Positions 53,583 to 61,197 of a stretch of 61,197 bases of DNA are shown here, piece by piece; the first letter of the stretch is position 1, and every line of letters starts with the position of its first letter. Below the pieces are notes generated by a model. The model made no database searches and was not told where the DNA came from. It saw nothing but the letters and a program-made list of their open reading frames with translations. Origin of the DNA: an uncultured Eubacteriales bacterium (lineage in GTDB: Bacteria > Bacillota > Clostridia > Oscillospirales > CAG-272); contig UQNQ01000009.1 in the NCBI GenBank assembly GCA_900542425.1, positions 1 to 61,197 on the forward strand. The letters run 5' to 3'. The translations under genes were made by a program, and so were the position numbers.

Positions 53583-54851
53583 ATGCAACAAAGCGAAAAA
53601 TTTGAACGGCAGCTTCGTTCGTTTTCCACGCTGACCGGTTGCGGATACATGCTGACGGATGAAAATCTGACCGCTTTATTTGGGGAAAATTCTTGTTTAT
53701 TTTCCTGTCCCGCCAAAAACGGAATTGAATCTTCCTCCGGAGACGAGGGATGTATTTGGTCTCATCGGCGTGCCGCTTACGGCGCTGAAAAATTCGGCGG
53801 AAAATATATCTATTTTTGTCCGGCCGGATTTGTTTTCTGCATCGCAAAATACGCAACAGAAAAAGAAAGCGGGTATTTGCTTGCAGGTCCTATGAATCTT
53901 TCGGAAAACGAAGAAACTTTTCCATCTGATATCGGTGCCGAAATCAACTTGACAAAAATTGATTCCGCCGCTTTTTCCGCATATCAGAAACGCGTACCCG
54001 TTTTCTGTTCCCAAAAAGTCAGCGCCCTTTCGGATATGCTTCATGTCCTCGCGCTCTCTCAAAGCGAAAATCGGAGCGACATGCGGGAAAACGAAGAAAA
54101 AATGCAGATTCAGCAACAGATCGGCGACTACGTACAGAGCATTAAAAGCCGCATGATTTTGGGTGTGGATAAATATTCTCCGTATCCTTACGACAAGGAA
54201 AAACTGCTTGTTCATGCAATCAAATCCGGAGACGAAAAAGACGCAAAACGCTATCTGAACGAAATTCTGGGGCATATCTTTTTCGCATCCGCAAACAATA
54301 TAGACGCGATTAAGCTGCGTGCATTTGAACTTACCGTCATCATTTCCCGGGCGGCGCTCGACGGAGGTGCGGATGAAGGTAGTATTTATCAGCTCAGTCC
54401 GCAGTTTATTTCCGACTTTTTCGCGCTCGACACCATTGATGATATCTGCTACTGTCTCATGAATATTCTGAAAAAATTTTCCGCCGAGACGTTCGGACTT
54501 GAAAAAGCAAAGCATGCCGGCATCATCACACAGGTAGTTTCTTTCATTCGCAACAATTATATGCATAAAATTACGCTTGCCGACGTTGCTGCACATGTTT
54601 ACTTGTCTCCGTCATACCTCAGCAAGATCTTCAAAGATGAGATGCAGACAAGTTTTAACGGGTATTTAAACGAAGTCAGAATTGAAAAAAGCAAAATTTT
54701 GCTGCTTTCCAACGATCTTTCTATCGTCGAGATTTCCGAACTTGTCGGATTTGTGGATCAAAGCTACTTCAATAAGGTATTCAAAAAACAAACCGGTATG
54801 ACGCCAAAAAAATACAGAGAAACGAGCGGCGGTCTGCACGCAGACTCGTGA
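53583..54851 (+). CDS. PocR-domain AraC-family regulator
   Basis: A 422-residue regulator. The N-terminal third is a PocR sensory domain (LTGCGYMLTDENL, DEGCIWSHRRAAYGAEKFGG with key C-x-H-R, YFCPAGFVFCIAKY, GYLLAGPM), known from regulators of cobalamin and propanediol genes. A linker of about 140 residues follows. The C-terminal AraC domain (about 320-420) has two helix-turn-helix units (ITLADVAAHVYLSPSYLSKIF and IVEISELVGFVDQSYFNKVF). The corrinoid protein gene starts 100 bp downstream with its own promoter, so this regulator very likely controls it (inference). The inducer is unknown. Confidence 0.92.
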   Translation: MQQSEKFERQLRSFSTLTGCGYMLTDENLTALFGENSCLFSCPAKNGIESSSGDEGCIWSHRRAAYGAEKFGGKYIYFCPAGFVFCIAKYATEKESGYLLAGPMNLSENEETFPSDIGAEINLTKIDSAAFSAYQKRVPVFCSQKVSALSDMLHVLALSQSENRSDMRENEEKMQIQQQIGDYVQSIKSRMILGVDKYSPYPYDKEKLLVHAIKSGDEKDAKRYLNEILGHIFFASANNIDAIKLRAFELTVIISRAALDGGADEGSIYQLSPQFISDFFALDTIDDICYCLMNILKKFSAETFGLEKAKHAGIITQVVSFIRNNYMHKITLADVAAHVYLSPSYLSKIFKDEMQTSFNGYLNEVRIEKSKILLLSNDLSIVEISELVGFVDQSYFNKVFKKQTGMTPKKYRETSGGLHADS

Positions 54852-54902
54852 TAAATTCGCTGATTGGCAAAAATTCGTTTTTTCACAAATGTACTTATTT
54901 TT

Positions 54903-54931
54903 TTGAGTTAAATATAAAATTATTTTATAGA
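54903..54931 (+). promoter_or_regulatory. Promoter of the corrinoid-protein gene
   Basis: TTGAGT, exact 17-bp spacer, TATAGA. A site for the PocR-AraC regulator is expected nearby but was not identified. Confidence 0.55.
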
Positions 54932-54950
54932 TCGATTAGGAGAAAAAATC

Positions 54951-55592
54951 ATGTCAGCAACTATTTTACAGGAAATTTCTGAAAAGCTTCAGCAGGGAAA
55001 AGCAAAAGACATCAAAGTCCTTGTTCCTCAGGCTTTGGAGGCCGGCATCCCAGCCAAGGACATTTTAAACGACGGGCTTCTCGCCGGAATGAGTGTCATC
55101 GGCGTGAAGTTTAAAAACAACGAGGTATTCGTGCCCGAGGTTCTCATTGCGGCAAGAGCGATGAAAACCGGAACAGAAATTTTAAAGCCGTATCTTGTAT
55201 CCTCAGATGTCAAGCCTGTAGGGAAAGTCGTTCTTGGAACTGTTCGCGGAGATTTCCACGATATTGGAAAAAATCTCGTTAAAATGATGATGGAAGGAAA
55301 AGGTTTGGAAGTCATCGACCTTGGCGTTGATGTCTCTCCCGAAGCATTCGTCTCCGCCGCAAAAGAACACGGCGCCGGAATCATTGCCTGCTCTGCACTT
55401 CTCACAACTACCATGGGCGAAATGAAAAATGTTGTCGATCTTTGTGTTGCGGAAGGCATCCGTGATAAAGTAAAAATCATGATCGGCGGCGCTCCCATTA
55501 CCGATGCCTACTGCAAGGAAATCGGAGCCGACGCCTATACATCGGACGCCGCATCGGCCGCTGAAGTTGCTCTTTCGTTTTTCACGGCTTAA
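54951..55592 (+). CDS. Corrinoid (B12-binding) methyltransferase protein
   Basis: A 213-residue methyl-carrier protein of the MtmC/MttC/MtaC type. The N-terminal helical cap domain occupies about 5-85 (VPQALEAGIPAKDILNDGLLAGM). The Rossmann B12-binding domain contains GDFHDIGKNLV, the DxHxxG signature whose His ligates cobalt, then GLEVIDLGVDVS and CSALLTTTM, and GGAPIT near the end. Such proteins accept a methyl group from a substrate methyltransferase and pass it on. No methyltransferase gene adjoins it, which is unusual. GGAG lies before the ATG. Confidence 0.95.
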   Translation: MSATILQEISEKLQQGKAKDIKVLVPQALEAGIPAKDILNDGLLAGMSVIGVKFKNNEVFVPEVLIAARAMKTGTEILKPYLVSSDVKPVGKVVLGTVRGDFHDIGKNLVKMMMEGKGLEVIDLGVDVSPEAFVSAAKEHGAGIIACSALLTTTMGEMKNVVDLCVAEGIRDKVKIMIGGAPITDAYCKEIGADAYTSDAASAAEVALSFFTA

Positions 55593-55628
55593 TTTTAATT
55601 TATTGTAGAAATAGAAAGGGAAAATCAT

Positions 55629-56390
55629 ATGAACCTCAAAATTATGACATATAACATTGCCGGAGGACGGGATTACACTTCCCCCAACGCAAAAAAGCCA
55701 TTTCATCCGGAAGCCTGCGTTTCCGTGATTCGCAAAATAGCCCCTGATATCTGCGGACTCAACGAGGTTGATTATAAGCTCCCCCGCAGCGGCAGAATGA
55801 AGCTTGCGGAATATATCGGGAACGAGCTTGGTTATGAAAGCCGCTTCGCACCCGCTGTTACCTGGGGGCCCGGTACTTACGGCAACGGATTTGTTTCCCG
55901 GCATCCGATTGTGGAGTTTGAAATTTTTCCGATCCAGGATCCGGAGGATAAAAGCGAACCCGTTTATTATGAGCCGCGAGTGATCCTTCACGCTGCGGTA
56001 GATTTTTCCGGCACAATCGCAGATATCTATGTTTCTCATTTTGGTCTTGCAAAAACCGAACAGGAAAGCGCCGTAAAAACGCTCGTCGGAATTTTAAAAG
56101 AAGCCTCCAGACCAACGATTCTCATGGGAGATTTCAACGTCAAACCCGACAATCCCGTGCTGGATCCGATTCGGGCTCTCATGACCGATACCTTTGACAT
56201 TTTCCCGGACAAAAATGCGTCTACGATATTCACTTTTCCTTCTTACCCTGAAGCGGACAGTAATCCAAATGCCGATCGGAAAATTGATTATATTTTTGTC
56301 AGCAACGATATTCGGGTAACCTCCGTTGAAGTTCCAGAAACACGGGAATCCGATCACAAGCCTTACATTGCCAATATTGAACTGCCGTAA
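55629..56390 (+). CDS. Endonuclease/exonuclease/phosphatase family protein
   Basis: A 253-residue EEP-fold hydrolase. Metal and catalytic motifs are CGLNEVDY (Glu), YVSHFGLAKTEQ (His), MGDFNVKP (Asp/Asn), RKIDYIFVSND (Asp) and ESDHKPYI (Asp-His). The family covers nucleases, inositol-phosphate and lipid phosphodiesterases; the substrate here is not evident. No signal peptide is present, so it is probably cytoplasmic. It follows the corrinoid-protein gene by 37 bp and precedes the DUF6062 gene by 24 bp, suggesting cotranscription. Confidence 0.9.
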   Translation: MNLKIMTYNIAGGRDYTSPNAKKPFHPEACVSVIRKIAPDICGLNEVDYKLPRSGRMKLAEYIGNELGYESRFAPAVTWGPGTYGNGFVSRHPIVEFEIFPIQDPEDKSEPVYYEPRVILHAAVDFSGTIADIYVSHFGLAKTEQESAVKTLVGILKEASRPTILMGDFNVKPDNPVLDPIRALMTDTFDIFPDKNASTIFTFPSYPEADSNPNADRKIDYIFVSNDIRVTSVEVPETRESDHKPYIANIELP

Positions 56391-56413
56391 CGACAGGAAG
56401 GAGTTTTTCCGCT

Positions 56414-57121
56414 GTGGTTGAGAAAATTTATACCATTCCGATCAACGAAGCGTTTGACACAGCGCCGGTACAGGAACCGGCAGAATGTCCGTTTTGCCGT
56501 TTGCATGATATGCTCGAAAAAAATGAGCTTGACATCATTCTCGGCGCATCCATGATGGAACCGGATATTCGCATCCAAACGAACAAAAAGGGCTTTTGCA
56601 AGCATCACTTTGACAAGATGTTTGAAAAAGGAAACCGGCTTGGACTGGGACTCATTTTGGAAAGCCATCTTGCGGAAATTGAAAAAACGGTTTTTTCAGG
56701 CGGAACCGTTTTCGACAGCAAAGGTGAAAAAGAGCAGACAAAGCTTGAAACGCTGGATACCTCCTGCTATGTCTGCGACAGAATCCATTCCGCAATCGAC
56801 AAAATGTTTTCCAATATGGTCTACCTATGGGAAACGGAAGATGAATTCCGCGATAAATTCGCTGCACAAAAATATTTCTGTCTTCCCCATTACGCATCGT
56901 TGCTTGAAGCCGGAAGAAACAGTCTTCCGAAAAAAATGTTTGCGGATTATTTTAAAACAGCCCGTGAGATCGAGAAAACATACATTGCGGAACTCGGCGG
57001 TGATGTTTCCTGGTTCTGCAAGAAATTTGACTATCGTTATGATGCGGAACCTTGGTACAACGCAAAAGACGCCATTCCACGTGCGCTTGCGTTTCTTTCC
57101 GGAGGCAAGCCCGTAAAGTAA
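56414..57121 (+). CDS. DUF6062 family protein
   Basis: A 235-residue cytoplasmic protein of unknown function matching DUF6062. Four Cys/His clusters stand out: CPFCRLHD, CKHHFDKMF, CYVCDRI and CLPHYASLLE. They resemble paired zinc sites in an internally duplicated fold. The start is the GTG after AGGAG. It lies between the EEP-family gene and pfkA, likely in one transcript. Confidence 0.85.
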   Translation: MVEKIYTIPINEAFDTAPVQEPAECPFCRLHDMLEKNELDIILGASMMEPDIRIQTNKKGFCKHHFDKMFEKGNRLGLGLILESHLAEIEKTVFSGGTVFDSKGEKEQTKLETLDTSCYVCDRIHSAIDKMFSNMVYLWETEDEFRDKFAAQKYFCLPHYASLLEAGRNSLPKKMFADYFKTAREIEKTYIAELGGDVSWFCKKFDYRYDAEPWYNAKDAIPRALAFLSGGKPVK

Positions 57122-57171
57122 AATGCAAAAATGATAAAGATGACAAGCGAACAGAAAGGACAGAAAAACAT

Positions 57172-58233
57172 ATGAAAAAATTCAGAAGAATCGGCATCCT
57201 TACCTCAGGAGGAGACGCACCCGGCATGAACGCGGTCATCCGTGCGGCAGCACGCGCAGCTCTTGCCCGCGGCGTCGAGGTATACGGTATTTATGAAGGC
57301 TATAAAGGACTGATTGAGGATCATATGAAGCTTTTTTCCTCACCGGCAGACCTTTGCAATATCATTACAAAAAGCGGAACCATGCTTTATTCCGACAGGT
57401 GTCTCGAATTCAAAACACCGGAAGGAATGGCAAAAGCCATTGCTACCTGTGAAAAGAATCACATTGACGGCATTATCGCTTGCGGCGGAGACGGCACTTT
57501 CCGTGGGGCAACCGACCTTTCTAACCATGGGATCCCTACGATCGGTATTCCGGGTACGATTGATAACGACATTACTTCCACCGATTATACCGTAGGTTTT
57601 GATACAGCGATGAATACCGTTATTCAGATGGTAGACAGACTTCGCGATACCTGCGAATCCCATGCACGCTGTGATGTAGTTGAGGTTATGGGACGCTGGG
57701 CAGGTCACATTGCACTCCGCACCGGCATCGCCTGCGGTGCCTCAGCCGTCGCCATTCCGGAAATTCCGTTTGATGAAGACAAAGCCATTGCCGATATCAT
57801 TCGTCAGAAACAAGGCGGGAAACGTGCCTTTATCGTCATTGTATCGGAGGGCCTTGTCGGCTACGCCGAAAAGCTCGCAAAAACCATTGAAGAAAAAACC
57901 GGTATCGAAACAAAATTTGCAAGGCTCGCTCATGTCCAGCGCGGTGGCTCTCCTACGCTGACAGACCGACTTGTCGCGTCCGAAATGGGTGTGGAAGCAA
58001 TCGATCAGCTTTTTGCCGGAAAATCCAATATTGTCATCTGCAAAAATGACGACAGGATTTGCTGCGTTGATATCGACAAAGCTCTTCTTGTCGACAGAAT
58101 GTTCAAGAAGAAAATCACTCCCGAGGAACTCGCTGTTCTCTCTCCGGAAGACAAAGCATGGATGGAGGCACGTTGTGCAGATGTCCTTGCCAGAATGCAA
58201 AAGCTTTATGCCATCGCAAACGAAATCAAATAA
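57172..58233 (+). CDS. pfkA: ATP-dependent 6-phosphofructokinase
   Basis: Commits fructose 6-phosphate to glycolysis. The 353-residue protein begins RIGILTSGGDAPGMNAV, has ACGGDGTFRGA and IGIPGTIDNDI, the catalytic DTAMNTV region, EVMGRWAGHIAL and a C-terminal LAHVQRGGSPTLTDR effector/substrate region. GGDG rather than GGDD points to ATP, not pyrophosphate, as phosphoryl donor (family knowledge). The frame extends 40 codons upstream into the DUF6062 gene; the ATG after AAAGGA is the real start. A terminator follows. Confidence 0.95.
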   Translation: MKKFRRIGILTSGGDAPGMNAVIRAAARAALARGVEVYGIYEGYKGLIEDHMKLFSSPADLCNIITKSGTMLYSDRCLEFKTPEGMAKAIATCEKNHIDGIIACGGDGTFRGATDLSNHGIPTIGIPGTIDNDITSTDYTVGFDTAMNTVIQMVDRLRDTCESHARCDVVEVMGRWAGHIALRTGIACGASAVAIPEIPFDEDKAIADIIRQKQGGKRAFIVIVSEGLVGYAEKLAKTIEEKTGIETKFARLAHVQRGGSPTLTDRLVASEMGVEAIDQLFAGKSNIVICKNDDRICCVDIDKALLVDRMFKKKITPEELAVLSPEDKAWMEARCADVLARMQKLYAIANEIK

Positions 58234-58239
58234 CCATAC

Positions 58240-58267
58240 GCGGCACGGGTTCCCGTGCCGCGGCTTT
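58240..58267 (+). terminator. Terminator after pfkA
   Basis: GCGGCACGGG and CCCGTGCCGC form a compact stem followed by CTTTT. Confidence 0.85.
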
Positions 58268-58500
58268 TCTCTCGGGCAAAAGCGCGCCGAAAAAAACGTT
58301 CAAATCTTTTTGCACGCGCGTAAGGAAAACAGACTGTGAACGATTTGACATCACATTTTATGTATGTTTCATTATGTTGCTCAAAAAAATTTTGACCATT
58401 TGCCGCTCTCTCAAAAAAGCTTCCTATGGAAACACATATCATGTCCCGCTTGTCATGAAAAAGAAAAAACAGGTCAGATAAAAACAGAGGAGAAACACTC

Positions 58501-59001
58501 ATGTCTACCACCAAACAAACAGAAAAAACCAATGTTATGCGGATCTTGGATCAAGCGAAAATTTCCTATCAAAGTCACTGTTATGTGACCTCCGGCGCGG
58601 TATCCGCCGTCGACCTTGCGAAAGCCCTGAATATCGACCCGGAAAGAGTTTTTAAAACGCTTGTTACAGTTGGAAAATCCGGAGAACATTTTGTTTTCAT
58701 GATCCCCGCCGAAGAGGAATTGAATTTAAAAAAAGCGGCGGCAACTGTCGGAGAAAAATCGATAGAAATGATTAAGCAAAAAGAACTTCTGCCTTTGACC
58801 GGTTATCTTCACGGCGGATGTTCCCCTATCGGAATGAAAAAGCCGTTCCCCACAACCATTCATAAAACCGCGTTGGATTTTGAAACAATCCTCTTCAGCG
58901 CAGGAAAAATCGGTTATCAGGTAGAAATGCCGTTTACGTCTCTGCAAAAGATCCTGCCGGTAAAAATCGCAGATTTAACCGCAGAGTCCTTTTCATGTTA
59001 A
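58501..59001 (+). CDS. ybaK: Cys-tRNA(Pro)/Cys-tRNA(Cys) deacylase
   Basis: A 166-residue YbaK/EbsC editing protein that removes mischarged cysteine or related residues from tRNA-Pro. The pattern VMRILDQAKISYQ, a VFKTLVTVG strand, a FVFMIPAEEELNLKKAA region and GGCSPIGMKK are typical. GAGGAG precedes the ATG. It ends seven bases into the frame of the next gene but has an independent start signal. Confidence 0.92.
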   Translation: MSTTKQTEKTNVMRILDQAKISYQSHCYVTSGAVSAVDLAKALNIDPERVFKTLVTVGKSGEHFVFMIPAEEELNLKKAAATVGEKSIEMIKQKELLPLTGYLHGGCSPIGMKKPFPTTIHKTALDFETILFSAGKIGYQVEMPFTSLQKILPVKIADLTAESFSC

Positions 59002-59069
59002 GTGATAACCATGACTTTCCTCAATATCTTTTTCCGGCCGAATTATCCTTGGGGAAAAAGGAGTCTTTT

Positions 59070-60278
59070 ATGTTTTTTAAAAAGTTAACATCCGTCATTG
59101 TTATATTTACCTTACTTCTTGCAGCATCCTGCGGAAAAGCATCTCCCAATACCGAGCTGGACAGTACAACAGCATCAGAAACTACCGTCGTTCCCAGTCC
59201 GGAAGAACAAAGATTACAAGCAATGACAGTCGAACAAAAGGTTGCCCAGCTGCTGGTGGCAGGCATCTCCGGAACGACACCCGGAGCAGATGGGATCGCA
59301 GCAATTCAGAATTATCAGGTAGGCGGAATCATTCTCTTTGGAAGGAATGTCTCAAGCAGCCGACAGCTGACAGAGCTTACCAATCAGCTGAAAGCACTCA
59401 ACACAGACTATATCCCGCTTTTTCTTTGTGTGGACGAAGAAGGCGGCAGAGTTTCCCGCATGCCGCTCGAGATAGCCGATATTCCCGCTGCTTATACCTA
59501 TGGACAGCAATCGGATCCTTCCCTCTTAAAAAAGCTTGGTCAAACGCTTGGCGCAGAATGCTCCGCCTTTGGTTTCAATTTGGATTTTGCCCCGGTTATG
59601 GATGTCTTTTCCGACCCTAACAATACGGTAATCGGAGACCGCTCCTATGGCAGCGATCCCAGAACTGCGGCGGAAGCATCCTCGCAAGTTGCTGCAGGGC
59701 TGCAGGACGCAGGAATCATTGCGGCAGGCAAACATTTCCCCGGGCATGGCGACACCGCCACTGACTCTCATCTGTCTTTGCCGATTGTCAATAAAACGAA
59801 AGAACAATGGGAACAAAATGATGCCATCCCTTTTCAAAAAGCAATCGATGCCGGTATTCCCATTGTGATGGTCGGACATATTTTAATGCCTCAATTAGAT
59901 CCAAATAACCCCGCAACACTGTCTCACATCATGGTAACAGATATCCTGCGGGAGGAAATGGGCTTTGACGGAGTCATCTGTACCGACGACCTGACCATGG
60001 GTGCAATTACCGAAGCCTATGGTATCGGAGAAGCGGCGGTTCGCGCCGTTGAAGCAGGCTGTGACCTGTTGCTCGTATGTCACGAAGAGGAAAATCTTGA
60101 AGCTGTCTATACCGCATTGCTTTCCGCAGTGGAAAGCGGACGTATCTCCGAGCAACGGCTCAACGAAAGCGTTTTGCGGATACTTTCTCTGAAAACAGAG
60201 TACGGATTGACAAATGAAGCAATTTCTTATCCCGACATTGCCGCGCTCAACCGACAGATTGAGGAAATTCTGCCGTAA
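59070..60278 (+). CDS. nagZ: GH3 beta-N-acetylhexosaminidase lipoprotein
   Basis: Glycoside hydrolase family 3 enzyme acting on cell-wall or chitin-type GlcNAc residues. A lipoprotein signal peptide ends LLLAASC, so the enzyme sits on the outer face of the membrane. The catalytic domain has VDEEGGRVSR, FAPVMDVF, the KHFPGHGDTATDSH loop whose Asp-His pair is the acid/base, and the nucleophile in CTDDLTMGAI. The short C-terminal domain of two-domain relatives is missing, as in NagZ. The frame starts 75 bp earlier, but AAAAGGAG before the ATG at 59070 decides the start. A terminator follows. Confidence 0.94.
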   Translation: MFFKKLTSVIVIFTLLLAASCGKASPNTELDSTTASETTVVPSPEEQRLQAMTVEQKVAQLLVAGISGTTPGADGIAAIQNYQVGGIILFGRNVSSSRQLTELTNQLKALNTDYIPLFLCVDEEGGRVSRMPLEIADIPAAYTYGQQSDPSLLKKLGQTLGAECSAFGFNLDFAPVMDVFSDPNNTVIGDRSYGSDPRTAAEASSQVAAGLQDAGIIAAGKHFPGHGDTATDSHLSLPIVNKTKEQWEQNDAIPFQKAIDAGIPIVMVGHILMPQLDPNNPATLSHIMVTDILREEMGFDGVICTDDLTMGAITEAYGIGEAAVRAVEAGCDLLLVCHEEENLEAVYTALLSAVESGRISEQRLNESVLRILSLKTEYGLTNEAISYPDIAALNRQIEEILP

Positions 60279-60335
60279 AGTCTCCGAGGCTACCAGGTCG
60301 TACAGATTCGGAAACTTTTTCTCTGTTTCAATCAA

Positions 60336-60365
60336 AAAAAGCCCCGTCTTTCGACGGGACTTTTT
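60336..60365. terminator. Terminator after nagZ
   Basis: AAAAAG-CCCGTC type stem with GACGGG-CTTTTT (one bulge each side), between convergent genes. Confidence 0.87.
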
Positions 60366-60376
60366 GCTTTAGCTTT

Positions 60377-61018
60377 TTAACAGTTTTTTATAAAGTTCCT
60401 AAAAAGCTCCGCTTCAGACTCGTTTACGCCGGACTTAGGTGATGAGAGATAATCCAGTAGCGTCGTTAAGAACTCCTCATCTCTTTTCGCTTGACCCTGC
60501 GGCGGCTTGCAGTCATCTGCCATCTTCTCATAAAACGCGATGAGCTTTTGGTTGGTAGTCTCCCGGCATCGAACAATATCCGCCGCAGCCTTTGCCATCT
60601 CATCGGCTGATCCACCGCGTTCCAAAGTCGCTTCGCTTTCCATTCCGGAAATCACATCCAATGCCTTCAGCACAACGGATATTTCAGATCCGATTTTTTC
60701 AATCTGCTCTAACGCATATTCCAGCGAATATTTGGGAGTTGTTTTTGCTGCCGCCCCCTCTGCACGAATTGCCGTTTTTTCATTGTCCGTATTTGCTTGC
60801 TTTGTCTCAATTTCTTTTGTGCTGTTGAAATTTTCTATGTTCATCATGTTCCTATCCTCCGAATTCAAGTTGATTTTATTCGGCGGACACGCAAGACAAA
60901 TGGTATTTTCATCGATAAAGCGCGCCCTGCCGTGTTTGACGAGCCCTTTTGCCCGCCGCAGATAGGTCGCTTCATACCGGATTCCGGCTTCATCGACAAC
61001 TTGTACCGTTTTTTCCAA
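60377..61018 (-). CDS. Protein of unknown function with a conserved N-terminal module
   Basis: A 213-residue soluble protein I cannot assign. The first 45 residues are basic (RYEATYLRRAKGLVKHGRAR) and end CLACPPN; they look like a compact nucleic-acid-binding module. A low-complexity linker follows (NMMNIENFNSTKEIETKQ). About 100 helical residues (YALEQIEKIGSEISVVLKAL, FLTTLLDYLSS) complete it. It starts at a TTG preceded by AAAGGGGGAG. Upstream is a 17-codon mini-ORF with a similar start region and a TTGACA-type promoter. Confidence 0.75.
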   Translation of the reverse strand: MEKTVQVVDEAGIRYEATYLRRAKGLVKHGRARFIDENTICLACPPNKINLNSEDRNMMNIENFNSTKEIETKQANTDNEKTAIRAEGAAAKTTPKYSLEYALEQIEKIGSEISVVLKALDVISGMESEATLERGGSADEMAKAAADIVRCRETTNQKLIAFYEKMADDCKPPQGQAKRDEEFLTTLLDYLSSPKSGVNESEAELFRNFIKNC

Positions 61019-61033
61019 TGGGTGTCTCCCCCT

Positions 61034-61087
61034 TTATTCGATTTTTTGCCGGTTGTGGTATGCCGGACTTTTTTCTGTTTTTTGCAA
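61034..61087 (-). CDS. Possible 17-codon upstream ORF
   Basis: TTG start, product MQKTEKSPAYHNRQKIE, then TAA. Its initiation region (GGGGATGGCACCCA then TTGCAAAAAAC) resembles that of the main gene (GGGGGAGACACCCA then TTGGAAAAAAC). It may be a leader peptide or the product of a small duplication. Confidence 0.4.
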   Translation of the reverse strand: MQKTEKSPAYHNRQKIE

Positions 61088-61124
61088 TGGGTGCCATCCC
61101 CTATGCGGAAACCTCCGCACTTTT

Positions 61125-61154
61125 ATTTTATCATAAGCATATTTTATTTGTCAA
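61125..61154 (-). promoter_or_regulatory. Promoter of the unknown-function gene
   Basis: On the minus strand TTGACA, 18-bp spacer, TAAAAT. Confidence 0.6.
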
Positions 61155-61197
61155 TGTTCTTTGAAAATATTTATTGTTATATATTTTTTATTTTAAT

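Noticed and set aside
1..61197. CRISPR arrays, prophage genes and intact insertion sequences
   Set aside because: No regularly spaced repeats, integrase, transposase or phage structural genes were found.

Overview
The window looks like a chromosomal segment of a spore-forming, anaerobic, low-to-mid GC Bacillota of class Clostridia, probably a gut Oscillospirales/Ruminococcaceae-like lineage (inference). The evidence is stage II (SpoIIE) and stage IV (SpoIVB) sporulation proteins, HPr kinase, YybS/GdpP, a T-box in front of serS, a type II pantothenate kinase, FeoA/FeoB, giant acyl-CoA-dehydratase-activase proteins and a corrinoid protein, all with good Gram-positive ribosome binding sites and many intrinsic terminators. 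No phage, complete insertion sequence or CRISPR array is visible.

Layout. 1-3.2 kb is accessory: the C-terminal part of an RHS/YD-repeat protein, a NUDIX hydrolase of AT-rich composition, a decayed secreted-protein remnant and a small AbrB-like regulator with a zinc-binding tail. 3.4-5.3 kb is an ECF sigma factor with an RsgI-like anti-sigma protein carrying two PepSY domains. 5.5-11.7 kb is a co-directional housekeeping run (asnS, a PLP aminotransferase, purB, ddl, type II pantothenate kinase), followed by a membrane protein and the RNase P RNA gene. 13.2-17.3 kb is a MarR-regulated heterodimeric ABC exporter with a likely operator. 17.7-20.2 kb holds a Cys-rich cupin, YccF and a sugar-phosphate isomerase-like protein. 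20.5-24.9 kb encodes an acyl-CoA dehydratase activase-related machine split over two overlapping genes. 25.7-28.8 kb holds mgsA, a SanA-like protein, two unknown exported proteins and a DUF2500 protein. 28.9-34 kb has serS with its T-box, a uroporphyrinogen-decarboxylase-fold methyltransferase-like protein and an oligopeptide-type binding protein. 34-39.4 kb has DUF421/DUF4363, hprK, yybS and gdpP. 39.6-42.3 kb has feoAB and tRNA-Arg(CCT). 42.3-48.8 kb has an AI-2E family transporter, a LiaF-like protein and the potABCD polyamine uptake operon, preceded by a promoter followed at once by a structured, terminator-bearing leader. 49-53 kb carries spoIIE and spoIVB. 53-61 kb has a SLOG protein, a PocR-AraC regulator, a corrinoid protein, an EEP-family hydrolase, a DUF6062 protein, pfkA, ybaK, a GH3 beta-N-acetylhexosaminidase lipoprotein and a protein of unknown function behind an upstream mini-ORF.

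The most unusual signals are: (i) the roughly 105-nt predicted RNA between spoIIE and potA (three-way-junction-like fold plus terminator directly after a consensus promoter); (ii) the activase/dehydratase-like protein broken into two translationally coupled genes; (iii) a PocR-AraC/corrinoid pair without an adjacent methyltransferase, while an orphan UroD-fold protein lies 24 kb away; (iv) a polyamine-binding protein with a C-terminal membrane anchor; (v) a perfect 21-bp palindrome in the promoter of the AI-2E family transporter gene. All functional names rest on reading the protein sequences by eye; no database search was possible.
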